A stretch of DNA of 64,000 bases from Flavobacterium enshiense DK69 (GTDB lineage Bacteria > Bacteroidota > Bacteroidia > Flavobacteriales > Flavobacteriaceae), in contig NZ_AVCS01000016.1 of the NCBI RefSeq assembly GCF_000498495.1, positions 19,337 to 83,336 of the forward strand, written 5' to 3'. The notes under the pieces were generated by a model. That model did no database searches, was not told the origin of the DNA, and worked only from the letters and a program-made list of their open reading frames with translations. Below, piece by piece: positions 1 to 7,709 of this stretch. Positions within the stretch are counted from its first letter, which is position 1. Each line of letters starts with the position of its first letter. Made by a program: the position numbers and the translations under genes.

Positions 1-1
1 T

Positions 2-889
2 TCGCCAGAAAAAAGAAACTTATTCGTAATTGAAATCAAACAACCAAACATACAGTTGAATACTAAATTTCAGCAACAATTATTTTCTTACATGCGTCAA
101 TTAAAACTTGAATATGGTGTTTTAATTGGTCAAGAAATCCAAATTTTTTATGATGGAGATTTAACAGAACACGAAGACCCAGTTTTACTTGAAACTATTG
201 AATTTGAAAAAGAAAGTGAAAAAGGGGTGAAATTTGTGGAGCTATTTAGTAAAGAGAATTTTAGTTATGATTCATTGAAAATATTTACGCAAAATTCACT
301 TGACAAAATCAACAGAGGAACTGAGCAAAAAATATTGTGGGAGAAAATTTTATCGCCCGATTACGAATTGAAAGTTTTAGAATTAATCAAGCTGGACTTT
401 CTAAATAAATACGATGGAGAAATAATCGACAACGTGCTGCAAGGTTTATCAGTAAACATTACAGCGAAAAATACAACTGAAAATGGGATACCAAAAATTC
501 AAGAAAATATCTACAAACAATTTGAAAGTAAAAACACTAAAGACCATACAAGATACATTATCAATGGAATGGGAACAAAACTTGCAAAAAACAGATTTGT
601 TTTAGAATTTATTAGAGCTTTCTTGAAAGAAAACCCTTTAGATTTTAGAAGTCTTAAAAATGTTTTTCGAGATGAATATCAAGGTTCAACTGGTGTAATT
701 AATAAACTTGAATTGGTTGAAACAAAATATGCTAATAAATCAAACAAAAGACACTTTACCGGAAATGAAGATATTTTGACAAGCAGTGATAATGTGAAGT
801 TTGTAGTTTCGACAGAATGGGGAAAGGGAAATATTGAAAATATTGTTGATTTGGCAAGAAAAAAAGGGTTTAAAATTGAAGAAGTTTAA
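2..889 (+). CDS. HsdR N-terminal-like (PD-(D/E)XK) restriction nuclease, 5' end outside window
   Basis: The reading frame is open to the left edge, so this is the C-terminal part of a longer gene; the TTG at 56 is not a convincing start. In the same frame, nt 32-40 encode E-I-K in a setting (VIEIKQPN, then QLFSYMRQLK and GVLIGQEIQIFYDG) that matches the core of the type I restriction HsdR N-terminal nuclease fold. There the E-x-K pair is catalytic and the Q and Y residues form the QxxxY motif. No helicase motifs follow in the remaining 280 or so residues, so this looks like a stand-alone nuclease-domain protein rather than a full HsdR. The last 100 residues are basic and of unknown role. The nuclease call rests on motif recognition. 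Confidence 0.7.
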   Translation, partial: SPEKRNLFVIEIKQPNIQLNTKFQQQLFSYMRQLKLEYGVLIGQEIQIFYDGDLTEHEDPVLLETIEFEKESEKGVKFVELFSKENFSYDSLKIFTQNSLDKINRGTEQKILWEKILSPDYELKVLELIKLDFLNKYDGEIIDNVLQGLSVNITAKNTTENGIPKIQENIYKQFESKNTKDHTRYIINGMGTKLAKNRFVLEFIRAFLKENPLDFRSLKNVFRDEYQGSTGVINKLELVETKYANKSNKRHFTGNEDILTSSDNVKFVVSTEWGKGNIENIVDLARKKGFKIEEV

Positions 890-912
890 ACTGAAAAATT
901 TAGATAAAACTA

Positions 913-925
913 GCAACTAACAACG
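913..925 (+). repeat. Possible left core of a cassette-like repeat, interrupted by the next repeat
   Basis: The bases ACTAACAACGCCC just after the nuclease stop resemble the GCTAACA left core seen at 13341 and 14582. The match is broken at 926, where a copy of the 180-bp palindromic repeat begins. The identification is weak. Confidence 0.25.
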
Positions 926-1103
926 CCCGCTGCGCAAAGTCTGACTACGTCGAACCACTTTGTTAGGTTTCCCGACTTTACGCAAAGATTTTTATCAATA
1001 ATACCAAAAAGCGATAAACATAAAAGCCACGACTTAACGTTGTGGCTTTTTACATTTGTTTGACAAATGCTTCCACAAAGCCAAGAGACTTTGCGGAGCG
1101 AGG
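926..1103 (-). repeat. 180-bp palindromic MITE-like repeat, copy 1 (inverted orientation)
   Basis: Terminal inverted repeats CCCGCTGCGCAAAGTCT (left) and GACTTTGCGGAGCGAGG (right) bound a unit with a central hairpin (AAAGCCACGACTTAACGTTGTGGCTTT, stem halves at 1023-1032 and 1040-1049). Read on the minus strand it aligns along its length with the copies at 1820-1995 and 7710-7883, including the segment around AACCTAACGAAGTGGTTCG. The right end lies one base from the stop codon of the minus-strand DinB-like gene. The central hairpin is followed by a T-run and could terminate that gene. Confidence 0.75.
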
Positions 1104-1104
1104 A

Positions 1105-1626
1105 TTATTTTGATTCGCTCCAAGGAGGTGTTATTCCGTTCACTCGAGCATAAGCAATTAATTGTCCGAGATGTTCATTCGAGTGCCCCAGAACAATCAA
1201 AATTGCACTCATGTTGGTAAATTCACCGGGGAATGGAAACACGATCTTATTCGCCAAAGCACTATCCTTTGTATTTTTGATCGTTTCGATTATTACATCA
1301 TAGGATCTTTTCAATTCCTTTTCAATAGCGTCTTTTGTTTTGAGGTCTTTTTCAAGAGTTTCCATTTTCACATCTGCAGGGATTTTAGCACCTAGCTTCG
1401 ATGCAAAAAAATAATTCGATGAAATAATATGGCTGCAGACCTCGGCAACAGACCGAACCCCTTTCCCGGGTGAATAAGAATACTTTTCAGCCGGAATAGC
1501 CTTTGCAAGTTGCATTACATGTCCGGACACATAAGTAAGGGAACCTACAGATTCTTTCTGAAACTGCCCCTGGCAAAATGCAGTTGATGTAAGCAAAAGC
1601 GCGAAAAATGTAAGTAAATATTTCAT
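1105..1626 (-). CDS. Secreted DinB-like four-helix protein
   Basis: A 173-residue product is predicted from the ATG at 1626. A signal peptide (MKYLLTFFALLLTSTAFC) fixes this start; the open frame upstream to 1785 runs through repeat DNA and is not coding. The body has the DinB/YfiT-like pattern: a helix with H at SGHVMQL, a central VCSHIISSNYFF helix, and a C-terminal GHSNEHLGQLIAYAR helix. The three spaced histidines are the usual metal-binding triad of the family. Family members are metal-dependent transferases or thiol-linked detoxification proteins; the substrate here cannot be told. The gene is isolated and bracketed by two inverted copies of the 180-bp repeat (926-1103 and 1820-1995). 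Confidence 0.82.
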   Translation of the reverse strand: MKYLLTFFALLLTSTAFCQGQFQKESVGSLTYVSGHVMQLAKAIPAEKYSYSPGKGVRSVAEVCSHIISSNYFFASKLGAKIPADVKMETLEKDLKTKDAIEKELKRSYDVIIETIKNTKDSALANKIVFPFPGEFTNMSAILIVLGHSNEHLGQLIAYARVNGITPPWSESK

Positions 1627-1708
1627 AAGCTTTAAATTTATTTTAACTATTCTAAAGATAGTGAAAAACACTGAATGTTTTTTTGTTTTTAAAGTACCCC
1701 GATAGCGA

Positions 1709-1816
1709 GCATTTACTTCGTCAGTTCGGCTAAAGCCTCGGGTGCACTCGAGCATAGCGACAGCCGAAGGAATCCGTGCCCACAATCAGAAGAAATAAAA
1801 AACTACAACCGTAGAA
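1709..1816 (+). repeat. Truncated terminator/promoter repeat (left part only)
   Basis: The sequence around TTTACTTCGTCAGTTCGGCT, GCCGAAGGAATCCGTGCCCAC and AAAAAACTACAACCGTA matches the start of the repeats near 3735 and 4535-4620. The second half of the CTACAAC/GTTGTAG hairpin is missing, because the 180-bp repeat copy 2 begins at that point. The GGCTAAAGCCTCGGG segment recurs at 4552-4565. Confidence 0.6.
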
Positions 1817-1819
1817 AGC

Positions 1820-1995
1820 CCCGCTGCGCAAAGTCTCCCAACTTTGTGCAATAATGTTTACAACAATACTAACTGTGAAATAAAAACAAAAGTTACAACT
1901 TAACGCTGTAGCTTTTTGTTTTTGTTCTAGAAATGAGCACGCAAAATCAGGAAACCTAACGAAGTGGTTCGACGTAGTCAGACTTTGAGCAGCAG
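1820..1995 (+). repeat. 180-bp palindromic MITE-like repeat, copy 2
   Basis: Left end CCCGCTGCGCAAAGTCT and right end GACTTTGAGCAGCAG are inverted repeats. The central hairpin GTTACAACTTAACGCTGTAGC is followed by TTTTTGTTTTTGTTCT. The segment from 1950 to 1995 is the near-perfect reverse complement of 926-973, so this copy and copy 1 flank the DinB-like gene in opposite orientation. Confidence 0.78.
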
Positions 1996-2153
1996 AATTT
2001 TGTTCTTAGAGAACAACTGAAAAATACATAAAATTCATCTATAAATATTCAATGGCTTTCAAACAACCTCGCGATCAAATAATTAGATGCTAAAATTGCG
2101 TAATTTTGAAGTAGGTGACAAAATCAATTTTATAATAATTAAAAAAAGTCTAC

Positions 2154-3554
2154 ATGATGAGAATTTTTACTACCCTTGGGTTTTTGTTTGTTACAGTTTA
2201 CCTTTTTGGACAAAATTGTGATTGTTCGTCTGAATTGTCGCATGTAATAACCTATTTTGAAAACAACAATCCTGCTTTTCAGAAAATTAAAAACAATCCA
2301 AAAGACTATAAAAAATACCGTAAGGAATCTGAAAAGTTAAAAACGGCAACAAAACTTGAAAAAGACAGCGATCGTTGTATTGTTTATCTTGACCAGTATG
2401 TTTCGTTATTAAAAGACCATCACAGTGATATTGGTTTCCAAATGAAACGAACCGACTTAAGTACGCCAGAACTCATTGCCAATTTTAAATCTTCAAAAAA
2501 TTACCTGCAATTTGAAAAAACAAGTATCGATACTGTTCAATTGATCCCATTGTTGCGTGCCAAAAAAACATCCGATATCGAAGGGATTTACAGCGATGGA
2601 GGAAAAATTGTTTTCGGAATCATCAAAAAAGAAAATACTCTCAATCAATACCAAGGTGTGGTACTGAAAAAAAACAAACTGTTAGATGTAGGCCACGTAT
2701 TGTTAGAACTCACTCAAAAAGAAGTGCAAAGGTTTGATGTCAATTACAATGTTGGTCTTTTGGGGTTTAATACTAACCGAATATTCAAGAATCTTAAAAT
2801 CGAAAACGGGCAGATTACAAACTTCGGATTTTCGAAAATAAATACCGGTTCTACCTCCAACGAAAAGGAATATGAATTTAAAACCGTAAATGATTCAGTC
2901 AATTACTTACGTTTAAGTTCGTTTGACCACAAGCTTACCGACCAACTCAACTCCTTTTACAACGGCATAGACAAGCCCATTCAAGCCAAACCCTATTTGA
3001 TAATTGATCTTAGAAACAATGGTGGCGGTAGCGAAAAATCGTATTTGAATTTATTGCCTTATGCCTATACGCGACCTTTGAAAATCGATGCTGCATTGGT
3101 ATGGGTTTCTCCGGAAAACATCAAACGATATGAAGAAATAGCATCCGATGGAAATGCGGAACTTATCGAACGAATGAAAAAAGCCAAACCTTTCACTTTT
3201 ATTTCCTACTCTGAAAAAGGAAATGACACTTGGACGTTAGAGACCTCAACAACCTATCCTAAAAAAATAGCACTTTTGTTTGACCGGGGTACGGCAAGTG
3301 CCGCTGAAGGTATGATTTTGTATTTTTTACAAAGCGATAAAGTAATTACAATTGGTGATAATTCAGGTGGTTATATTGGTTATGGAAATGTAATGACTGG
3401 ACAAACCCCATGCGGAAAATACACTATCCGATCCACAACCACTAAGTACGAGGAGAAATCCAAATATGAATTCGTAGGCATTGAACCTATGTATAAAGTT
3501 GCAAAAGAAAAGGATTGGATTATGTATGCAATTTCATTATTCTCTAAAAATTAA
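2154..3554 (+). CDS. Secreted S41-family peptidase
   Basis: The product is 466 residues with a signal peptide ending near Gln20. A cysteine pair (CDC) and a charged helical N-terminal region follow. The C-terminal half has the S41 (tail-specific/C-terminal processing protease) fold: IDLRNNGGGS at about 285-293 is the family beta-strand/loop signature, and GTASAAEG at 379-386 carries the expected nucleophile Ser382. A canonical PDZ domain is not obvious. The start is ATG at 2154 or the adjacent ATG at 2157. The gene stands alone between repeats, with a TAATTTTG box about 50 bp upstream. It is probably periplasmic or outer-membrane associated; the substrate is unknown. Confidence 0.85.
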   Translation: MMRIFTTLGFLFVTVYLFGQNCDCSSELSHVITYFENNNPAFQKIKNNPKDYKKYRKESEKLKTATKLEKDSDRCIVYLDQYVSLLKDHHSDIGFQMKRTDLSTPELIANFKSSKNYLQFEKTSIDTVQLIPLLRAKKTSDIEGIYSDGGKIVFGIIKKENTLNQYQGVVLKKNKLLDVGHVLLELTQKEVQRFDVNYNVGLLGFNTNRIFKNLKIENGQITNFGFSKINTGSTSNEKEYEFKTVNDSVNYLRLSSFDHKLTDQLNSFYNGIDKPIQAKPYLIIDLRNNGGGSEKSYLNLLPYAYTRPLKIDAALVWVSPENIKRYEEIASDGNAELIERMKKAKPFTFISYSEKGNDTWTLETSTTYPKKIALLFDRGTASAAEGMILYFLQSDKVITIGDNSGGYIGYGNVMTGQTPCGKYTIRSTTTKYEEKSKYEFVGIEPMYKVAKEKDWIMYAISLFSKN

Positions 3555-3589
3555 GAGCGTTTTTTAATACACTTACTACAAAAAAAAAT

Positions 3590-3734
3590 CCTCGCTACGC
3601 AAAGTCACCTGACTTTGAGTAATAATGTTTGCAATAATAACTTTAAAATAGAACAAAAAGCTACACATTAAGTTGTAGCTTTTGTTTTTGTAATATGAAT
3701 GAGCATGCAAAGTCAGGAGATTTTGCGGAGCAGG
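3590..3734 (+). repeat. 180-bp palindromic repeat, copy 3 (internally deleted)
   Basis: The left end CCTCGCTACGCAAAGTC and right end TTTTGCGGAGCAGG match the other copies, as does the hairpin GCTACACATTAAGTTGTAGC with its T-run. About 30 bp around AACCTAACGAAGTGGTTCGACG, present in copies 1, 2 and 4, are missing here. This explains the 145-bp length. Confidence 0.72.
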
Positions 3735-3952
3735 TAGCCGAAAGAATCCGTGCCCACAAACAGAATAAATAAAAAACTACAACCGTAAAAGTTGTAGTTT
3801 TTTATTTTAAAGATGTTTGCGAGCTATGATTAAAAGTCGATAAATTTTAATTGCGCTTAAGGAGTTTTATGACAAATTAGTATCTTAGTACAAGATCAAA
3901 TTTTCTTTTTGATAAAACCATAGAGTTTGATTCTATATATATTCAAGTAGGC
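3735..3952 (+). repeat. Terminator/promoter repeat, copy 1
   Basis: The order is GCCCACAAACAGAATAAAT, then the hairpin ACTACAACCGTAAAAGTTGTAGT with a T-run, then GAGCTATGATTAAAAGT, GACAAATTAGTATCTTAGTA, ATCAAATTTTCTTTTTGAT, and finally AGTTTGATT...ATATATTCAAGT. The same blocks recur in the same order at 4570-4778 and 6396-6598. TATCTTAG resembles the Bacteroidota -7 box, so the unit may end one transcript and start the next. Confidence 0.75.
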
Positions 3953-4009
3953 GGTCAATGTAAAACAAACACTGGCAAAAGAAAATTTTTAAGAATAAAT
4001 ATCAAATAA

Positions 4010-4501
4010 ATGAAAGCTCAATCGACAGACAAAAAAACCTTTCAGTTGACTGAAAACGGACAACAATTAGGAGAACTCATTTATGAAAATTTGTTTTTTC
4101 TAAATGCTGAAATTAAACTGACAAGTTCAGATGTATTTGAAATAAAACCCGTTGGCCTTTTTCAGACAAGTATTAACGTAACACAAAACGGAACTGAAAT
4201 TGCAAAACTAGTAATGAATTGGCGTGGTGAAATTGTTATTTCATACCAAGATGGTGAAGAATATGTTTTGAAATTGAATACGTTTTTTTTCGGTAAGTAC
4301 ATAATTGAAAATAAAAAAGAAGAAAAAATAATTCAACTTGACCCTAAATTTAATTGGAGAGAATTTCACTACAATTATGACATAGTATACAACATCACAG
4401 ACGACAATAAATCAAAAGACCCGTTATTGTTATTACTTGGAGTTTATGCAACAAATTATTTTGTAGCTTGTATGTCAGGTTCCAGTGCAGGAATGATGTA
4501 A
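4010..4501 (+). CDS. Hypothetical protein, possibly a tubby/LURP-one-like barrel
   Basis: The product is 163 residues with no signal peptide. It consists of alternating short beta strands with turns such as FQLTENGQQLGELIYEN and INVTQNGTEIAKLVMNWRGE. This strand-rich pattern recalls LURP-one/scramblase-like barrels, but I cannot confirm it by eye. The C-terminus is a hydrophobic stretch (PLLLLLGVYATNYFVACMSG) that may be a short membrane segment or the buried helix of such a barrel. A full terminator/promoter repeat lies directly upstream and another follows. No function is assigned. Confidence 0.6.
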   Translation: MKAQSTDKKTFQLTENGQQLGELIYENLFFLNAEIKLTSSDVFEIKPVGLFQTSINVTQNGTEIAKLVMNWRGEIVISYQDGEEYVLKLNTFFFGKYIIENKKEEKIIQLDPKFNWREFHYNYDIVYNITDDNKSKDPLLLLLGVYATNYFVACMSGSSAGMM

Positions 4502-4814
4502 AAGACAACGAACCACCAACCCCTGATAGCCCTAATTTACTTCGTCAGTTCGGCTAAAGCCTCGGGTATAATCTGTGCCCACAAACAGAATAAACAAAAA
4601 ACTACAACCCAAAAAGTTGTAGTTTTTTATTTTAATGACGCTTGTTAGCTATGATTAAAAGTTGAAAAACTTTAATTACAGTTTAAGGATTTTTATTACA
4701 AATTAGTATCTTAGTGGGAGATAAAATTTTCTTTTTTGATAAAAGACAAATTTGATTGCAGATATATTCAAGTTTGCAGCTATTACCTAATTTGATTAAA
4801 TAACTAGAACTAAT
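4502..4814. other. Intergenic region dominated by a terminator/promoter repeat
   Basis: The repeat at 4570-4778 (with a shared left part from about 4535) fills most of this stretch. About 35 bp of unique AT-rich DNA then lead to the next start. No gene is seen. Confidence 0.55.
4570..4778 (+). repeat. Terminator/promoter repeat, copy 2
   Basis: It has the same ordered blocks as copy 1: GTGCCCACAAACAGAATAAA, hairpin ACTACAACCCAAAAAGTTGTAGT plus T-run, TAGCTATGATTAAAAGTTGA, ATTACAAATTAGTATCTTAG, and TTTGATTGCAGATATATTCAAG. The preceding bases (TTTACTTCGTCAGTTCGGCTAAAGCC..., 4536 on) match the truncated copy at 1709. Confidence 0.78.
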
Positions 4815-5414
4815 ATGAAAAAAATAACTACAAGCCTTTTTCTCCTTTTAATTGGATACAAGGCAATTTCACAAAATGGAGAAACGGTGGGAAATGGTAA
4901 CTCTATATCCGAATTTTTAAGTACACTTATTCTTCCTGCTCTTATTGGGGTAATAGGATATTTATTAAAATCAGGTTATGATTTATTATTAAATAGACAA
5001 AAGCTTAGGAGAAGTGTATTGGAAGAAAAACTAAAAAACTTCTATTGGCCAATATTGACTAGGCTAGAACAAAACACCTCAATTTGGAGGGCAATTCTTC
5101 AAAAAAGAAATGAAAATGATGAGTTACAAAAAAAAATAGGACAATATGTTGAAGAAAATATCATTATAAAAAATCATCGAGAAATTGTATCAATTATTAT
5201 TAATTACAGACACTTAGCGAAGTTTGACGATAAATTAAGCGACGTATTGCAAAAATATTTACGACATGTTGGGATTTATGAAGGGATACTTCGTTCTGAA
5301 GTGCCAACTCTCCCTGGTTTATTAGGAGCACCTTACCCCAACGACTTTGATGAAATTATCAGTGAAAGAACAAAGCAACTTCAAATCGAATTAGATAAAA
5401 AAACAATTTTATAA
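4815..5414 (+). CDS. Hypothetical membrane-anchored helical protein
   Basis: The product is 199 residues. It starts with a signal-peptide-like segment (MKKITTSLFLLLIGYKAISQ) followed by a hydrophobic helix (FLSTLILPALIGVIGYLL, about 34-51). The remainder is a mostly helical, charged cytosolic-type region beginning LEEKLKNFYWPILTRLEQN. The FYWPI element resembles uncharacterised bacterial single-pass membrane proteins, but I do not recognise a named family. A terminator/promoter repeat sits immediately upstream and a cassette-like repeat end follows the stop. No function is assigned. Confidence 0.6.
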   Translation: MKKITTSLFLLLIGYKAISQNGETVGNGNSISEFLSTLILPALIGVIGYLLKSGYDLLLNRQKLRRSVLEEKLKNFYWPILTRLEQNTSIWRAILQKRNENDELQKKIGQYVEENIIIKNHREIVSIIINYRHLAKFDDKLSDVLQKYLRHVGIYEGILRSEVPTLPGLLGAPYPNDFDEIISERTKQLQIELDKKTIL

Positions 5415-5470
5415 CAGCTGCCAACACGGGTTTTGCGTCAGTCGGGATGACGTGCAAACTGGGGTTTGGT
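5411..5470 (+). repeat. Cassette-like repeat, partial
   Basis: ATAACAGCTGCCAACACGGGTTTTGCGTCAG begins on the previous gene's stop codon. It resembles the left ends at 14582 (GCTAACAGCGGTTTTG) and 17430 (CTAACACGAGTTTG). A matching right end is not clear; GTGCAAACTGGGGTTTGG may be its remnant. The next gene starts 16 bp downstream. Confidence 0.4.
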
Positions 5471-5485
5471 TCACCTAATGGGCTT

Positions 5486-5878
5486 ATGAACTCAGAAATT
5501 CAAGCATTTAACAACAAACAAACAGTAGGCGACAAAGAAATTTGCGACTTGCTTGCCAATATCATTGACAGCGAACTAACCGAAGCTGAAAGCAAAATTT
5601 GGCACGCACATCCTGTTTGGTTTTTAGACGGCAACCCGATTGTTGGTTACAGCAAACAGAAAAAGGGAATTAGGCTGATGTTTTGGAGCGGTGCTGACTT
5701 TGACGAAGTTGGACTTAATGTTAAAGGTGAGAAATTCAAAGACGCTTCAATTTTTTACAACAAACTATCTGATATCAACACTGACGACTTAAAAAGATGG
5801 CTGATTAAATCAAAGGAAATTCAATGGGATTATAAAAATATAGTGAAGAGAAAAGGACTACTCATAAAATTACGATAA
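5486..5878 (+). CDS. DUF1801 (YdhG-like) domain protein
   Basis: The product is 130 residues from the ATG at 5486; an earlier in-frame ATG at 5447 lies in repeat DNA. The fold markers are SKIWHAHPVWFLDGNPIVGY, then KKGIRLMFWSGADF and a C-terminal DLKRWLIKSKEIQWDYK helix. These are characteristic of the DUF1801 superfamily of small alpha/beta proteins of unknown biochemical role. The SRPBCC gene starts 17 bp downstream, so the two are probably one transcript. A second DUF1801 gene is at 17930. Confidence 0.75.
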   Translation: MNSEIQAFNNKQTVGDKEICDLLANIIDSELTEAESKIWHAHPVWFLDGNPIVGYSKQKKGIRLMFWSGADFDEVGLNVKGEKFKDASIFYNKLSDINTDDLKRWLIKSKEIQWDYKNIVKRKGLLIKLR

Positions 5879-5895
5879 CCAAACACTTTATATTT

Positions 5896-6354
5896 ATGAA
5901 AAAACTTCAATTCAAAGTAAAAATTAATGCACCTGTAATTAAGGTTTATGATGTTATGCTTGGCATTAGCAATAAATCAAATTACGAACAGTGGACTGCT
6001 CTCTTTAACCCGACATCCACTTATGAAGGATCTTGGGATAAGAGTAGCAAAATGCTCTTTATCGGTACAGATGAAAAAGGTGAAAAAGGAGGAATGGTTT
6101 CTGAAATAGTAGAAAACATTCCCAATAATTTTATATCAATCAAACACATCGGAATTTTAGTCGCAGGTAAAGAGATTACCGAAGGCCCTGAAGTTGAAAA
6201 ATGGGCAAACGGATTTGAAAACTATACCTTCGAAGAAAACAATGGGACTACAACAGTTACTGTTGACTTAGACTCCACAGAAGATTTTTTAGATTATATG
6301 AACGATACTTACCCTAAAGCACTGGACAAGTTGAAAGAAATATGCGAACAATAA
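5896..6354 (+). CDS. SRPBCC (START-like/AHSA1) domain protein
   Basis: The product is 152 residues, full length for the family. It has the SRPBCC order: FKVKINAPVIKVYDVMLG, YEQWTALFNPTSTYEGSW, a central strand region with GGMVSEIVENIPNNFISIKH, and a C-terminal helix DYMNDTYPKALDKLKEICEQ. The fold makes a hydrophobic cavity for small ligands; the ligand is unknown. It lies 17 bp after the DUF1801 gene, a pairing that suggests a shared small-molecule or stress role (inference). Confidence 0.8.
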   Translation: MKKLQFKVKINAPVIKVYDVMLGISNKSNYEQWTALFNPTSTYEGSWDKSSKMLFIGTDEKGEKGGMVSEIVENIPNNFISIKHIGILVAGKEITEGPEVEKWANGFENYTFEENNGTTTVTVDLDSTEDFLDYMNDTYPKALDKLKEICEQ

Positions 6355-6395
6355 GAAGGTTATGAAAATCCCCCGCTGGCGTGAGCACCCTACTT

Positions 6396-6598
6396 CTGCT
6401 CACAAACAGAATAAATAAAAAACTACAACACCAAAAAGTTGTAGTTTTTTTGTTTTATAGACACTTGTAAGCTATGGCTAAAAGTTGACAAACTTTGATT
6501 TCTTCTTAATGAGTTTTATTGCAAATGATTATCTTAGTACTAGCTCAAATTTTCTTTGACAAAAAGATAGCGTTTGATTGTATGTGCATTTGAGTTAT
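6396..6598 (+). repeat. Terminator/promoter repeat, copy 3
   Basis: GCTCACAAACAGAATAAATA, hairpin ACTACAACACCAAAAAGTTGTAGT with T-run, AAGCTATGGCTAAAAGTTGA, TTGCAAATGATTATCTTAG and GTTTGATTGTATGTGCATTTGAG follow the same order as copies 1 and 2. The bases before it (CCCCCGCTGGCGTGAGCA, 6370) recur at about 7171, another small repeated block. Confidence 0.76.
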
Positions 6599-6640
6599 AC
6601 ACAACTTAAAGAAAATCCGCTAAACCATAAATTTTGGACT

Positions 6641-7087
6641 ATGACAAAACATAATTTGCTTCGAATGGACAATGTCGGAATTGTGGTAGAATCTCTCGAC
6701 GAAACTATTTCTTTTTTCCTTGAACTCGGCTTGGAGCTGGAAGGAAGAGCAATGATTGAGGGCGAATGGGCTGGCCGTGTTACGGGACTTGGCAATCAAT
6801 CCGTAGAAATAGCCATGATGGTTACACCAGACGGAAACAGCCGACTGGAGTTATCGAGATTCATTAATCCGAAAGTAATAGCAGATCATCGCAATGCTCC
6901 GGTAAATGCCCTAGGCTATTTACGTGTTATGTTTGCGGTTGCCGACATAGACGATACGCTTGTCAGACTTTACAAACGCGGCGCACAACTTGTCGAAGAA
7001 GTAGTTCAGTACCAAGACTCTTATAGGCTTTGTTACATTCGTGGACCCGAAGGGATTTTAATCGGACTTGCCGAACCACTTAAATAA
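6641..7087 (+). CDS. VOC-family (glyoxalase/bleomycin resistance fold) protein
   Basis: The product is 148 residues from the ATG at 6641; the open frame up to 6578 lies in the repeat tail. It has two paired beta-alpha-beta-beta-beta halves. The N-terminal half (LLRMDNVGIVVESLDETISFFLEL) starts the fold, and the C-terminal half ends YRLCYIRGPEGILIGLAEPL, the usual last strand carrying a metal-ligand Glu. The family covers lyases, dioxygenases and antibiotic-binding proteins; the substrate is unknown. It is one of three VOC genes in this accessory region. Confidence 0.85.
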   Translation: MTKHNLLRMDNVGIVVESLDETISFFLELGLELEGRAMIEGEWAGRVTGLGNQSVEIAMMVTPDGNSRLELSRFINPKVIADHRNAPVNALGYLRVMFAVADIDDTLVRLYKRGAQLVEEVVQYQDSYRLCYIRGPEGILIGLAEPLK

Positions 7088-7094
7088 AATTAAG

Positions 7095-7131
7095 CAACGC
7101 ATAACAACAGTTTTAAGAAATTGGGCTTTAG
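7095..7131 (+). repeat. Cassette-like repeat left end, degenerate
   Basis: CGCATAACAACAGTTTTAAGAAATTGGGCTT just after the VOC stop resembles the CTAACAGCGGTTTTG left ends elsewhere in the region. A second short repeat (CCCCCCGCTGGAGTGAGCA, 7171) follows. No clear right end is visible. Confidence 0.35.
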
Positions 7132-7284
7132 ACAAAGTTTAAGATTATTTTATATGTCTGGCTTTAGTCCCCCCGCTGGAGTGAGCATCCTGCTCATACC
7201 TACAAAAAGTTTTAACTGTTCTGAAAATTGATTTGAATTAGATTATGCACGAACAAAATGCCCAACTTTTTAAAAAACGGAATT

Positions 7285-7668
7285 ATGGTAACACAAATAA
7301 AAACATTTGAAGGCAATGCCCTTGCTTTGGAATTAACAGGGCGATTTACAGAGGCTGACACTTTACTGATCGAACAGCTTTTTGAGGAAAAATTGAATGC
7401 AGGCCACAAACACGTTAATATATTAATCAAAGTTAAAGATCTGTCCCTACTTAAGAATATGGATTTAAAAGCATTTTGGGAAGCCGAAATATGGGGAATT
7501 AAGCATTTTGGTAAATTAGGCCGTTGCGCGGTAGTGGCCCAATCAGACGTAATCAAGTCGGTGGTCAAAATTGAAAACAAAGCGCTTCACCTTGTAAATG
7601 ATGCTTTTGAAGAAAAATATTTTGATACAGCGCAATTGGAGGAAGCGTTACAATTTATAGAAGGGTAA
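7285..7668 (+). CDS. SpoIIAA/STAS-like protein
   Basis: The product is 127 residues from the ATG at 7285 (MVTQIKTFEGNALALELTG), which aligns with the usual first strand of SpoIIAA-like proteins. An upstream ATG at 7258 adds nine unconserved residues. The order GRFTEADTLLIEQLFEEKL, HVNILIKVKDL, MDLKAFWEAEIWGIKHFGKLGRCAVVAQSD and a C-terminal helix is typical of the SpoIIAA-like family. The regulatory partner, if any, is not adjacent. Copy 4 of the 180-bp repeat follows 42 bp after the stop. Confidence 0.8.
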   Translation: MVTQIKTFEGNALALELTGRFTEADTLLIEQLFEEKLNAGHKHVNILIKVKDLSLLKNMDLKAFWEAEIWGIKHFGKLGRCAVVAQSDVIKSVVKIENKALHLVNDAFEEKYFDTAQLEEALQFIEG

Positions 7669-7709
7669 AGTTGTTTTGATATAAAAGTAAACGAAGATTG
7701 TTGTCCCAA

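Larger units (their letters stand above)
1627..2153. other. Repeat-filled intergenic region without a gene
   Basis: This stretch holds the upstream region of the DinB-like gene, a fragment of the second repeat family (1709-1816) and copy 2 of the 180-bp repeat (1820-1995). About 150 bp of AT-rich DNA then leads to the S41 peptidase, with a TAATTTTG box at 2101-2108 that fits the Bacteroidota -7 consensus. I see no coding signal. Confidence 0.6.
3555..4009. other. Intergenic region made of two adjacent repeats
   Basis: This region contains copy 3 of the 180-bp repeat (3590-3734), joined directly to a full terminator/promoter repeat (3735-3952). Only about 55 bp of unique sequence remain before the next start. 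No gene is seen. Confidence 0.6.

Noticed and set aside
1627..1785. Upstream extension of the DinB-like frame
   Set aside because: It runs through a repeat fragment and would bury the signal peptide; the start at 1626 explains the protein.
7212..7580. 122-codon open frame opposite the SpoIIAA-like gene
   Set aside because: It lies antisense to a recognised family member and has no family features of its own.
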